Shown here piece after piece: positions 14,251 through 25,169 of a DNA stretch of 64,000 nt. The translations under genes were made by a program, and so were the position numbers. The stretch covers positions 2,807,501 to 2,871,500 of the forward strand of contig JBBDHG010000037.1 in NCBI GenBank assembly GCA_037951165.1, read 5' to 3'. The notes under the pieces were generated by a model. The model was not told where the DNA came from. It saw only the letters and a program-made list of their open reading frames with translations, and made no database searches. Origin of the DNA: Lophius americanus (Eukaryota > Chordata > Actinopteri > Lophiiformes > Lophiidae). Position 1 is the first letter of the stretch, and each line of letters begins with the position of its first letter.

Positions 14251-15900
14251 TGGAAAGGTAGCTTTCTCCCGGTATGTGTCCAGTGTTGGTTGGCATTTCC
14301 AGTGCTGGTTGTGACGTATGAACCTTCATGTTAGTAATACACTCAGAGTTTTCACCTGTGTCATATCTATCTGATTTATTCCCACTTCATTAAAAAAAAC
14401 TAAAACAGGTCCCCACATTTGTTTTAAATACAGAGGATGCTTGTCTGTACACTTTCTCCAGTACCTCCATCTTTGTTTCATCAACTTCCGCTGCTCAAAT
14501 TTGCTGCACTTACTCGGTAAAAACTCTATAGCACCATCAGATTCCATGCAGTGGAAAAAACTTTTGTTTTCATTCTACTACTCAATTTTTCAATTCATCG
14601 AAATAGGAAGATCAATATTTTGCGTCCATTTATCAATAAAATATAGCCACACAAAGTATTGCAATATTATGTTGTATCGATTTCTACCTAGTTTCCATCG
14701 TCCTTGGAAGAGATGACAGTATGCCAATCAAAATAAATCTAATGCAACTGGTGCGACTTCAGTTTGAAATTCACCCCTAGACGGCTACGTTGGAGCCCAG
14801 GGCCGTTTCCTTGAACGCTCTCCCGATACTGATGCTGGGGGAAGCAACAAAGCGACAAGCATGGATGAGAATGAGGAGATAGAGCCCCAGGAATACACAC
14901 AGAATGTATTTATTGACACAGGCAGCATGCTTCTGTTTGCTGATGCAAACACCAACACGTACTTCACAGACAAGCGTCTGACAAATCATCATGCTTTGGA
15001 AGTTTTATCTCGAAATCTTTTATCCAGCCTCAGACCTTTCACCTGTCTGTCATCAAAAGAGGCCATTTGAGTTCTCAACAAGGTGCCCCTCATCCCCATG
15101 TGTCAAGACTAAAGGCTTAATGCGATTATTTACTTTTCTTCAATTTCTTCATGATCCAAACAAACTGTCAGCTGACCGTTTGAGACTAGATGATGAATAC
15201 GACAATTTTTAGTACAAATGTTATGGCCAAACAGCCTTTAGGGGACAAAACACTATAGTGATTGATGGGAGAGATTGGTGATGGAGGAAGCGATAAAGGC
15301 AACAAATCACAGGAAAGCGTTCATACACAGTCAGTGGAGTGGAGGAGAGAGGCGGCAGGACGCCTGATAACTGTTTGTTAAGTAGGGTCAGGCTGGCAAG
15401 AGGGAATTTCATTTGGCCACATGGCCGCCAAACACAATTGGTTAATCAAATCAGATTAGAATAAAAACTGACTGTGGTTTGATATTCTTGATTCCTTTAT
15501 CATCTGCCCTTGAATTTTTCTTGAACAGCCACACATTTGTAGATATTTCCCTATTTTATCTTGCAGTCACGTGTCCTTTTCACAGCTGTTTATGACCATT
15601 TCAAATCTCGTTTGAAGGATGTAATATATACAGTAACTATACATATATATATACATATATAAATATAATATATATAATATAAGTTAATATTAATGTATCA
15701 ATGCTTCAGATTCTGTGTGAATTTTCTTTTCAAAGAGGAATTGTATTAACAAAGGAACTTGACTTGTGGTTGAAAATTATTTCTTTACCAGAGGTTGTGG
15801 GTTAGATTTCGGTGGTGCTGATTGGATTTTTTTTAACGCCATTGCTTTATGTCGAGTTTGCTAAGCTTTGCTAGATCGCTGCATTAACAATGAAATGCAC

Positions 15901-15908
15901 ATGATGAC

Positions 15909-15944
<36 letters not shown>

Positions 15945-15951
15945 AATGATG
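15901..15951. repeat. (ATG)n microsatellite
   Basis: Tandem ATG/GAT trinucleotides with two interruptions, in the inferred fam20c intron. Confidence 0.95.
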
Positions 15952-16041
15952 CTTGTTCTGCATATTTAGTCAGGCAGCAGTGACATCAAAGGGGGTATTG
16001 GGTAAGCCTAAGTGATGCTGACTTAGCCATAATTTGATTAT

Positions 16042-16233
16042 ACACCACTCAGCCATAGTATTATGACCACTGACAGGTGAAGTCAGAATAGCAATGATTA
16101 TACCTTTATATAGGCAGCTGTCATTGGGTGGATTATACAAGGCAGCAATTTAACCTTTTTATTCTTTAATCTGATGTCGGGGGATATATTGCAAAATATT
16201 AGGCAGGTGGTATTAAAGTGGTGTTTAATCAGT
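16042..16233 (+). mobile_element. Short Tc1-derived MITE-like fragment
   Basis: The left end CAGCCATAGTATTATGACCA followed by CTGACAGGTGAAGTCAG and the right end TTAGGCAGGTGGTATTAAAG are both recognisable Tc1-like termini. Only about 190 bp separates the outer ends, so nearly the whole transposase region is missing. This is an internally deleted copy mobilised by, or left from, an autonomous relative. Confidence 0.75.
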
Positions 16234-17379
16234 ATTTTCTCCTGATGAATGTGTATGCAAATAAATAGTTTTAACTATTATTCTGATTTCTGATTTGGGC
16301 AGACATGCGCCCATGGGCTTCCACTTTCATACACTATCAAGTATGTTGCTCAGTATTACATTTTTAGCTCTTCTCTGCTCTGTTTTTTGGTCTCCACCAA
16401 CAATCTCACAGAAATATCTTCCTTCCCTTCTAGTTAGAAACGCTTGTCTTCCGGCCGTTTTTTGGGCCAATTATCTTCTTTTTCTTTTTTTCAAAGGCGA
16501 GAGGTGACGTGGAAGATACTTTCAGTGTCAGGAATGTCCTCTGCTCAGTGGGAAGGGAAAATTCTCTGGTTCTGAACTTGAGACAGTGGGCGTGTGACCA
16601 CGCCCACCTCATGTTTGTTCATGTTCCACGGTGGTACGCATATTAAAGCAGCGGCTTTCATGGCAATGCTTGTGTTCGCTGCTCGCTATATAATTTTATG
16701 TCTCTGTGATGACAGAAAAAAAAAACAGAAAGAAAAGAAAGGAAGTAGAGTACTCAGATTCAAAATGAAAAACATTCGCATCCCATCCTCATCTCTTGAG
16801 TATAACCCTCCACTGTACAGGTCTAAGCAAGTGAAAAATCATTTAAACTGCAGAGTCAGCATTGTGTACATATATGGAAGCAGTCCAGCTTCACACACAC
16901 ACACACACAGACACACATACACACAAATTTGCACACGCGTGCCAATTTGATGCAACTGAAGTACTATTTGCTGTATTTTAATCACACGCTGATAAAGAGC
17001 CCTTGATTATTATTATCAAGGACATTCATTCAAAAAAGGTGTGTGGGCGCTTGTGTGTATGTGAGTGTACATAACTGTGAGGGAAAATCTGTGTGTTCTT
17101 GCTGTTTCGTATTACAAGCCATTGCATAAATTCCAATTTTTTAACACTAACCTCGCTGACAGGATGTTTCATCTTACATCTTGGCGGCCATGACCACAAA
17201 GCCTGCAGTGCCTAATGGCAGACAGGTTTATGGTTACACATTTCACAGTGTAAGGGGTGACATCAGGGATGGGCTTGTACATATATGGTGGAACAGTTTT
17301 CATGGAAGGCATCCGTTAAGCAGGTGACTTCAGGAAGCATGATTTTCTTTGGAGGTTCTCAAGAGAATAACCTTCAGAC

Positions 17380-17391
17380 CTCTCTCTCTCA

Positions 17392-17424
<33 letters not shown>

Positions 17425-17443
17425 ACTCTATCTCTCTCTCTCC
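17380..17443. repeat. (CT)n microsatellite, interrupted
   Basis: A CT-rich tract with CACTCTCTC and TGTCTC interruptions. Confidence 0.95.
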
Positions 17444-18530
17444 CCCGCTCTATCCGACTCTGTCATGCAAAGCTTGACTCGTGTACCATGAAGGAAAAAG
17501 TTGCCTTGTTTTTTTGTGCCGCCACTGTTTACATGTGATATGGCGGGCTGATAACGGCATATCTGAATTGATAACAAGGTGCTTTGATCGCACCATCTCC
17601 TGAGGTCACCTTTTCAGGCCAGGTGCCCTTGCTAGCTTTAATTCAATCTTATTCTTTTATCCCCTTCCTTGAAAGCTGAAGATAAAAACAAACCTTAGTC
17701 CTCTCCCGCCCTCCTGTTGGGGAAAGGCACAATAGCAGCAATTGATTTATGGGTAAATGTCTGTTTCCCTGCCACATCAATGAATGGCAGAACCGGTTAT
17801 TTTCTGTTGTCAGTGGTTTGGCTTTTCAAGAAAATTGGGAGGGACGGGGTCGGGGGTGGATGGAGTTGAGGATGCGGCAAGAGAGATAAAGGAGGAAGAG
17901 GGTGGCACAGGAAGTGACATGCACGAGTATCTAAATGTGTGTGTATGTGGGTGTGTTTACCTATGTGAGTGTGTGTGTTTGTGTATGTGCGTGTGTGTGT
18001 TTGTGAGCGTGTGTGTACGTTTAGAGAGAGAGAGATATGTTGCTGTCAGACAAGTGAACAGACAAGCCGAGGGAAAGAGGCTTCTAACAGTTCCTGACTT
18101 AGATGCAAGGCTTGCTTGGCTGGGACTCACATCTCTTGGATGTCTATCTAGGTGTGTGTGTCTGTGTGTGCGTTTGGGTGTGTATTTGTGTATACTTGCT
18201 GGGAGGGAGTAGAAGATGTGAGTCAAATTCTCTTCCAGCTTGCCTTCAGCGACCTGGTCCACACAGGCTTTGGTCTCATGCACCAAAATGGGCTTTAGTC
18301 CGCAGGAAGTAAAGGTCCGATGAAGCTGAAGAAATCTGCATCGTTAGGGAAAGAAATGTCTCAAATCAAAGGATTTCATGGTCAGAATTTGTAAACAGAA
18401 GCTCATTCTAGTCCCAGAGCAGGATGAAAGGACCAATTATTTTTTCTCGCCTTTTAGCCACAAATTATAATCCCTTTGATTAAAGGGTTGACACTTATGT
18501 ACTGCAGAATGTAAGGGATTCACAGTAACC

Positions 18531-18933
18531 ATCCATAACATTATAACCACTGGCAGATGAAGTCAGCATAATATTAATAGTCTCATTCAATGACACTTGT
18601 CAGTGGATCAATTTTACAGGGGCTAAATTATGATGATTACAGAACTGGGTCAGAGCCACAAGTAAAGTTCTTGATGGATGTCTCTGGTCTTTAATGGTTA
18701 ATACCTACCAAACTGGTCTAAGGAAGGACAGCTAGTGAACCAGCGAGTCGTTGATGTCCATGGGGAGCAAAGGCTAGATGTTGATGTCCAATCACACAGA
18801 AGAGCTACTGCAGCACAAACTGCAGGGAAAGGTTGATACTGGTTCTGAGAGAAACGTGTGATAACACTGTTTTATTGGCAAAATGGGGAATTACAAAATT
18901 TTAGGCAGGTGGTTTTAATTTTCTGTCTGATCG
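18531..18933 (+). mobile_element. Degenerate Tc1-like DNA transposon remnant
   Basis: Begins CCATAACATTATAACCACTG and ends TTAGGCAGGTGGTTTTAATT then TTCTGTCTGATCG. Inside, GGTCAGAGCC, ACTGGTCTAAGGAAGGACAG and GGGGAGCAAAGGCTAGATG match in order the coding part of common teleost Tc1 transposases. There are internal deletions and stops. It ends about 125 bp upstream of the fam20c exon at 19061 and lies in the intron. Confidence 0.8.
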
Positions 18934-19060
18934 CTTTTGTGACCAAAAAGTAAAAACAATGTGCATCATGACAGCCTATTAAGGAGAAATGGATACCCCT
19001 GACAGAAAAATGATATTCTGCTGATTTATTTGTAATGCTTTCACCTCCATTATCTTTTAG

Positions 19061-19153
19061 GCAGAACCGGGATCAGGAAACCCCTCCTGACTTCTTCTAC
19101 TTCTCCGACTTTGAGAGACACAATGCTGAAATTGCTGCTTTTCATCTGGACAG
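19061..19153 (+). CDS. fam20c: fam20c exon (probable exon 4)
   Basis: This 93-bp exon follows the acceptor TATCTTTTAG and ends before GTGAGT. It starts with the last base of a split codon, so the missing upstream exon should end two bases into a codon. It encodes QNRDQETPPDFFYFSD and then ERHNAEIAAFHLD. The Glu of HNAEIAAF (codon 19128-19130) corresponds to the helix-C-like glutamate of the FAM20 kinase fold (E306 in human numbering, from memory). A second AG lies four bases into the exon (TAG|GCAG); using it would break the frame. Confidence 0.96.
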
Positions 19154-22100
19154 GTGAGTGTTTCCTCCCCTCAGATAAAAAAAGAAGAAGAGTCAAACGC
19201 GTTCTTAGGGTAATTTGGGGGAGAACATTAATGGTGGACAGGTTATCTTAAGGACTGCTGAGTGCACTGCAATTACTTTACGTATGTAACCGCACGCACA
19301 CACAGACACGCTCGATGAGATGAGGTCAGTGGCGTGTGTTGCGGGGCAGGAAGATGAAACATCGAATCACGGGTGTGGCCTTACCAGTGAGACATGGCTT
19401 TAGTGCAGGAGGGTGCAGTTTAAAGGAGCAGAGGAGTCATTTGATTCTGAATTGCACGCACCATGCAGAGCTACCTATGAATTACAGTCCAGTTGCTCAA
19501 CCGTAGGAAGCTTCTGGATGCCACATGGAGCTATTACTAGTTTATGACTTAATATTGAAACGAGAATGCGAGGGCGGATGTTTTGCCATGAAAAATCTTT
19601 ATTTAATTTGATTTCTAATTCCAGACAGTATAGTTTCAGCTGTTATGGACTGCATTAATAACAGGTGTTTTTTTGTTTTTTAATCCACTGCTCCTTCCTG
19701 CACACTATGCGACGATCTGTTGTGAACTCCTTGTGACTCAGGGCTGTGTAATAGGCGGCGTGCACACAGGTAGACACGTGCACACAAGCACATGCACACA
19801 CAGATCTACCTTTGTGAGTGAGTCTAACATGGTGGTGTAGTTTGCAGCTCCTGAATGCTGTCCTCTGTTGGCTAGAGTTTCGCCAACTCTGTTCTTACCG
19901 GCCAGCCTGCCTTTACATGTGTGCGCACTCCCAGGAGGTTCAGTCTCAAATGGGTCAGGGTCTTTCAGACTGCAAACCTCAAGTGAGAGGAGATGAATGG
20001 GTTTAGTGTTCTGACATAAGAGAAGAAGAAAGAAGGAGACTGACAGAATAGAACGGAGAGAACATGTCAGAGGCCACGAAGAAGAGACTATTAGAATGGA
20101 TCATGATTAAAGTAGATGTCCTTTGAACAGGTGGGAGATAATAAATTACTCACATTTTTCTCTTACTTTTTATAATAAAGTGGACCTTGTTGGGGCCAAA
20201 TCATCCTGATGTCCCACTGTTTTTATTTAGAGAATGGCTTTGCAATTATAATTACATAACATGCATACATTAACTTTAATTTGTGAAATCAAAATATAGC
20301 TTTTCAGCTTTAGTAGCTTAAAGTTAGTTATGTACAATATCTTACATGGACGTTTTGCGGCAAACGGTTTCCTTAATTTTTTATCTAGAGGGTCAGCTTA
20401 TTACAATTTGTAGTATATATTGAGGAAGAGTGTATTGTGTTGTGTAGAAAGAATGCATGCAGTGGAAAGTGTACAGATCGAGAACGCTGGGTCAAAGCTC
20501 AAAGGGTTAGAGGCAGGGCAGGTACTCGGTGCACAATGTTTTTCACGTTGCCCTGGAAATCTGCATCAGGGTGGTATAATAGGAAAAAGAGCCGCCAGCT
20601 GAATTAACTGTATAGCTTAGTTTGTTCCTAATGTGAAAGAAAGGGTGCTAAAGAGTGTATAAAACAGACAAAAATATATTGGAAAGTCCATTGTGTCACA
20701 TGGTGTCTTGGCGGCCATCAGCAGCATTTGTCTACATCTCTCACTCTTTAGGATCCTTGACTACCGGAGAGTGCCCCCAGTGGCAGGACGCCTCGTCAAC
20801 ATGACCAGGGAGATCAGAGATGTGACTCGCGATAAGAAGCTGTGGAGGACCTTCTTCATCTCACCAGGTAGAATAGCTGCCAGCCTCGCTGCTTGGCCAG
20901 ATGATGTAACTGGAGGTTTGCATCGTTGGTCCTGTTTGGACAGATCTCCATGGCTCCTTACTTGGAGTAAACTGGGTTATACGCCAAGCAATTTGTTTAT
21001 CAGTTGATGAGGATATACCGATTTTGTTTCTTCTCGTTTGGTCTTCAAATAAAATGAATGTACTGTAATGTACAGCATGTCTGATGATGCATGAAGCAAT
21101 AGCCCAAAGTCACCACAGAGTGGCGCTGTAGGTCAGTTCATTCTCAAAGGCCCTTGCTGCCACATAAAGACGGGTATGTAAGCATGATGGAAATAAGTAA
21201 AAGGTTTCTCAATGAAATGTTGGATGGTGAATTAGATTTTAACTGTCATTGTTTCATAATTGTTAAACAATTACAGAAACAAAAGAAAACATTTATGTGA
21301 AAAGTTTTTCTAGTGTGTTGATCAGCTGGTCGGATCTTTTTTCACAGAATATAATTAGAAGACAATTTATACAATGCCTTTCGATTATAATGGACCATCC
21401 TCCATGCTTCTATGACCTATTTTTACACATGCACCTGAGATTAAAAGACCGTCACCACCTTTATTTCCCACTGCCCACAATATTATTCCATGCTGCTTCC
21501 TCATTCATATTGTTGCTTGTTGTTGACACCAGTTCTAAATCTGTGTTTTTTTTTCTCTCCATAGCCAATAACGTTTGCTTTTACGGTGAGTGTTCATACT
21601 ACTGCTCCACAGAGCATGCTCTATGTGGTAAACCGGACCAGATCGAGGGCTCACTTGCAGCCTTCTTGCCAGATTTGAATCTGGCCAAACGGAAGACCTG
21701 GAGAAACCCCTGGAGACGGTCCTACCACAAACGCAAGAAAGCAGAGTAAGGAAACGACACCGGTGCACAACATTCATTTCTTACCTCGATGTCATGTTTA
21801 GCTATTTGATCATAAAGTGTAACCATATAAAGTAAGATTATTTTTGAAATATGTATTTTTTGCATACTCTCAGGTGGGAGGTGGATCCGGATTATTGTGA
21901 TGAGGTTAAGCAGACTCCTCCGTATGACCAAGGCACTCGGCTGCTGGACGTCATGGATATGACCATCTTTGATTTCTTAATGGGTAAGAGCAGATGTAAA
22001 AAGTCATGACTATGTGTCATAATAATAGTATATAGAATATTCTAATATGTGTATTACACATCTATATAATTACCGGCTGAAACCTCCTTCAAATTCATGT

Positions 22101-23456
22101 TTCCCACATCTTTGCTTTCTCCATGGTCAGGAAACATGGATCGACATCACTATGAAACTTTTGAGAAGTTTGGAAACGATACTTTCATTATTCACCTAGA
22201 CAATGGAAGAGGGTAAAGATATTCAACGGCATTTGACGTTTTTTTAAATGCAATAAATGTTTGCACTAACTCTGGTAATTCCTTCTTTGTCTTTCGATCT
22301 TAATCCTCACCTTTGTAGGTTTGGGAAACACACGCATGATGAGCTGTCCATCCTGGTGCCCCTCAGCCAGTGCTGCAGGTCAGACATTTGGAATTGTATG
22401 GATTTCTAAATGTCCATTTGGGAAGATTATTCTGTCTTCACCCTGCTAGCGACAGGACCCAAAGAACTTTAATGAGTTTTGTATTCTTACCACACGTACG
22501 AACAGAGCAAGATATCTCAACGACCAAGGAAAATGTAAATATTCTAGAAATCATACGTTTAATTGGAAATCTGTGGACCAAAGAGAATTAGCTTCTATGC
22601 ACTGAGGGACTTGGCTGCTTATAAGAAAGATTATAAGTCTAATTGGAAGATTGGCATGAAATTTGTTTAAAGGAATGAACCTTATTCATTGTATTATGTT
22701 GTCCAGTCCTGCCTCGGCCTTCTCATCTGACCTCTACTGGGTCTCAGTGCATATAAAAGAGCATCGTATGGACTTGTATAGATGAACATATATATATTTA
22801 TATATATATATATATATATACATACATGCATATATACAAAAACACACATATATATGTATGTGTATATATCAGTAATACACAGGACAGAAGAATTAAGAAA
22901 TTAAGAAAGAAAATACATAAAATACAAAATAAAGGAATAAGGTCCATGCAAATATAAAGAAAAAGGGAAAGAATCCGATCTCCAAGGGTAAATATTAATA
23001 AGAATGCAATAGTTGTCCAAGTGCAGATATGCAATAGTATAGAATTTCAGTATAGTCTAACTATCATGCTACTGCAAAATACCATGAAAAAATACTATTA
23101 GATTCTATATAAGTCATGTGATACAGTTTTTTTCTGCCTGCACCTTAAACAGACGTTGATCGCTTCAACTCAGTTATTCTCTGTCCCTTGTTTCCAGGGT
23201 GAAGAGGTCCACCTACCTGCGTCTCCAGCTGCTGGCCAAAGAGGAATACAAGCTGAGCTACCTGATGGAGGAGTCTCTACTCCATGACCAACTGTCCCCC
23301 ATCCTCATAAAACCTCACCTCCAGGCTTTGGACCGCAGGCTTCGGTTGGTGCTGCAGGTCCTGGCAGGCTGCGTGGAGAAAGAGGGCTATGTTAATGTGG
23401 TGGAGGAAGATATAGTTGGGGACAAAGCCACACACAGAAGCCGGGGCCACCGGTAG
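19061..23456 (+). CDS. fam20c: FAM20C secretory-pathway kinase, C-terminal seven exons (partial gene)
   Basis: Coding segments are 19061-19153, 20752-20867, 21565-21745, 21874-21983, 22131-22212, 22319-22378 and 23198-23456; all six introns are GT-AG and the frame holds throughout. The product is the Golgi kinase that phosphorylates secreted proteins on Ser-x-Glu motifs, with roles in biomineralisation. Signatures seen are FYGECSYYCSTEHALCGK, KRKTWRNPWRRSYHKRKKAE, the catalytic GNMDRHHYE and the metal-binding LDNGRGFGK. Family knowledge places these aspartates at D458 and D478 of human FAM20C; their 20-residue spacing is kept here. Cysteine content and the KRKTWRNPW segment fit FAM20C rather than the pseudokinase FAM20A or the xylose kinase FAM20B. 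The signal anchor, the variable N-terminal region and the start of the kinase fold (human exons 1-3) are not visible and should lie upstream. Teleosts carry two copies (fam20ca/fam20cb); I cannot say which this is. Confidence 0.97.
20752..20867 (+). CDS. fam20c: fam20c exon (probable exon 5)
   Basis: The 116-bp exon is flanked by TCACTCTTTAG and GTAGAA. It encodes ILDYRRVPPVAGRLVNMTRE followed by IRDVTRDKKLWRTFFISP, a near-invariant FAM20C block. The NMT sequon (Asn codon 20798-20800) is a potential N-glycosylation site that also occurs in the mammalian protein. Confidence 0.97.
21565..21745 (+). CDS. fam20c: fam20c exon (probable exon 6)
   Basis: The 181-bp exon follows TTTTTTCTCTCCATAG and ends before GTAAGG. 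It carries the cysteine-rich insert FYGECSYYCSTEHALCGK, whose cysteines form disulfides in the known FAM20 structures, then QIEGSLAAFLPDLNLAKRK and the basic stretch TWRNPWRRSYHKRKKAE. This basic region distinguishes FAM20C from FAM20A. Confidence 0.97.
21874..21983 (+). CDS. fam20c: fam20c exon (probable exon 7)
   Basis: The 110-bp exon lies between ACTCTCAG and GTAAGA. It encodes WEVDPDYCDEVKQTPPY and then DVMDMTIFDFLM, leading into the catalytic loop. The segment DQGTRLL between these blocks is the least conserved part, as in other orthologues. The preceding intron is only 128 bp. Confidence 0.97.
22131..22212 (+). CDS. fam20c: fam20c exon with catalytic and metal-binding aspartates (probable exon 8)
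   Basis: This 82-bp exon holds the kinase active site: GNMDRHHYETF, with the catalytic Asp at 22139-22141, and HLDNGRG, with the metal-binding Asp at 22199-22201. Human FAM20C loses activity when the equivalent D478 is changed. A GNDT sequon sits between the two motifs. Both residues are intact, so the gene looks catalytically competent. Flanks are TGGTCAG and GTAAAG. Confidence 0.97.
22319..22378 (+). CDS. fam20c: fam20c exon (probable exon 9)
   Basis: The 60-bp exon lies between CACCTTTGTAG and GTCAGA. It encodes FGKHTHDELSILVPLSQCC, completing the GFGK activation-segment motif and supplying the paired cysteines that form structural disulfides in the family. The upstream intron is only 106 bp. 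Confidence 0.96.
22788..22866. repeat. (AT)n-rich tract in fam20c last intron
   Basis: TATA repeats followed by mixed TACA/TATG units, inside the 819-bp intron before the terminal exon. Confidence 0.9.
23198..23456 (+). CDS. fam20c: fam20c terminal coding exon with stop (probable exon 10)
   Basis: The exon follows CTTGTTTCCAG and encodes 85 full codons to a TAG at 23454-23456. Conserved parts are STYLRLQLLAKEEYKLSYLM and ALDRRLRLVLQVLAGCVEK. The last ~20 residues (VVEEDIVGDK... to RSRGHR) are diverged from mammals, as expected for the free C-terminus. Length matches the mammalian terminal exon closely. Confidence 0.96.
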
Positions 23457-24911
23457 TGAAAGCGAGACTCAAGGGTGACAGAAAAATTTATGTCACATGA
23501 AAAATGGACCACGTCTGTGGCTTTTCTGATACCAAGCTGAATTCAGTGAATTCCAAGACTTGCCATGATTGCCTATATGGAACCTCTTTAACATGTGTTT
23601 ATATAGTTACTATAGAAGACACAGATCACAGACACCATGAAAGACTGGACTCACACAAAGGCTATGTATCCGTTAGCTACAGATGGATTTTGTGGTATGT
23701 GGCATAAGGGAGAATATGTCGTGTTATGAGTTTGTCCTTTTTGTTTTGCATTTGGGGGATTAGTTTTCTTTGTTTTATTATATTAGTACATAACCAAATG
23801 ATTGGCTGGTGGTCTCTGATCAGCAAATAAGCTTTATCAGTTATCACAATGTTAGACAAGGTTGAGAAAGTGTGGGGAAGTTATAAAAATATTTGATAGT
23901 TTCTTCAGTTTTTTCAATTCTTAAAAATGAACCACACCAGGGGATAAAATCAAGTCAGGCTTGGCACTTACTATCCAAATCTAGGAGAATAGATCCTTTG
24001 ATAAAAACTTTTTAATCCCCAAAAGGGACAATTTAGTCCTAAAAATTGCTCCTAAATATAAATACAAATAAGAATCCCCACATTGTATGTTCGCTTGATC
24101 TTTATAAGCTTTGTGTCTGGGTACGAACAAGGATTGTAAATTATCATTGCATACTTCTGAACAGCGTAGTGCCGGGCTGTGTTTCAAACGCTACCTTCAT
24201 TTTGCCTGACTTAATCTCTTTTTTTTCATTTTATTTCCTTTTAATTCTCCCTTGCAAGTCTTATCAGTCCAAAAGTGAAATAATAGTCTCCAAGCCAAAA
24301 ACATTCACTGAATGCATTGACCCAGTGTGCTGGATCCTTCATTTACTGTCATGCTCATGCTCACTCATTCATACAGTGCCATACTTAAAATGCAAATCTG
24401 ACACATTTAGATGTGTCAGCTATGTAATTTCATAATTTATTGAATGCAAATATTACAGTTTATTTGTTTATTCACTTACATGACATTCCATGTCCAAATG
24501 TCTATTTATTGGTGTGTCACAAAGAATGACAGCTGGATTGATAAATTCTAGTTTCGGTTCATGTTGCTTTATGTGTGGGGAAATAGAGAATTTGCATACA
24601 ATTTAAAGTGACATTCCGTTTGGTACTATTTCTATGTTTAGATGATAGATAAAGAATTTTAGACATTCAGTTGTTTAAGTGGTGCCATGCATTGTTCAGT
24701 GTCCTCCTACGATCATGTGCACTGGCAGACCCGTTACCTGTGCAATGACAGAGACACACTACTTGAATGTTTTCGGGTTGGCAGTACGAACAGGATCACC
24801 CAGCTACAGAACCAGTGTGAGTGGCTGGTTTCCAGTCTGAGAAGTGCTTTGGGGTAGATAAGGGATCAAAACGCCTCAGTCCATTGCAGGGATGACCTCG
24901 GGGACTGCCGT

Positions 24912-24934
24912 TTTACATTTTCAAAATGTAAATA
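24912..24934 (+). promoter_or_regulatory. Pumilio-type site embedded in a 3' UTR hairpin
   Basis: TGTAAATA at 24927-24934 matches the Pumilio recognition element UGUANAUA. It overlaps the right arm of a perfect hairpin (24912-24932, two 10-base arms and one central base), so in RNA the site could be masked or exposed by folding. The motif match is direct; any regulatory role is inference. Confidence 0.35.
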
Positions 24935-25046
24935 CCTATAAATACTTTTAAGACTTATCAAGTTTCACTGCACAGGTATTTGCTTTTGTTTTCCTGCTAT
25001 TTCATTGTTACTGTGAAGATCTGTTTACTAAATGATTAAAGTGTGC

Positions 25047-25052
25047 AATAAA
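25047..25052 (+). promoter_or_regulatory. AATAAA polyadenylation signal, likely for fam20c
   Basis: A canonical AATAAA in GTGCAATAAAAACAAAG, about 1.6 kb after the fam20c stop, followed within 20 bases by TTGTGACAG. It is the first canonical hexamer I noticed after the stop codon. Confidence 0.6.
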
Positions 25053-25163
25053 AACAAAGATTGTGACAGATATCTCATTCTGCAGGTAGCTCCGGACATG
25101 GGAGACTTCTGTTTCTTGGTTATCCATTAGATGTTGCATTAATGAGTGTAGATCAACAACACA

Positions 25164-25169
25164 AATAAA
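25164..25169 (+). promoter_or_regulatory. Alternative downstream AATAAA signal
   Basis: A second canonical hexamer (ACACAAATAAAAGAGTGG) lies about 115 bp beyond the first and could serve as an alternative 3' end. A GT-rich downstream element is less obvious here. Confidence 0.35.

Larger units (their letters stand above)
1..19060 (+). other. Long fam20c upstream intron (inferred), no coding exon found
   Basis: The exon at 19061 opens mid-codon with a clear acceptor, so an upstream exon must exist. I looked for sequence encoding the preceding conserved FAM20C segment (ending FKPMK, with a donor two bases into the Lys codon) and found none here. The interval is AT-rich with decayed repeats, three Tc1-like fragments and a few microsatellites. 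It may also contain intronic regulatory DNA that I cannot recognise by eye. Which strand or gene the far upstream end belongs to is not proven. Confidence 0.65.
23457..25070 (+). other. fam20c: fam20c 3' untranslated region (inferred extent)
   Basis: There is no further long open frame after the stop at 23456, and the sequence is AT-rich. The end is inferred from AATAAA at 25047-25052 followed by a GT-containing stretch. Within it are AU-rich patches such as TCTATTTATTGG near 24500 and a Pumilio-type motif at 24927. The extent is an inference, since no transcript is available. Confidence 0.6.

Noticed and set aside
17001..17021. Small inverted repeat CCTTGAT...ATCAAGG
   Set aside because: Arms of seven bases with a seven-base loop are common by chance in AT-rich DNA.
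21297..21749. 150-codon + frame overlapping a fam20c exon
   Set aside because: Only 21565-21745 is coding. The upstream part is intron read-through in the same frame.
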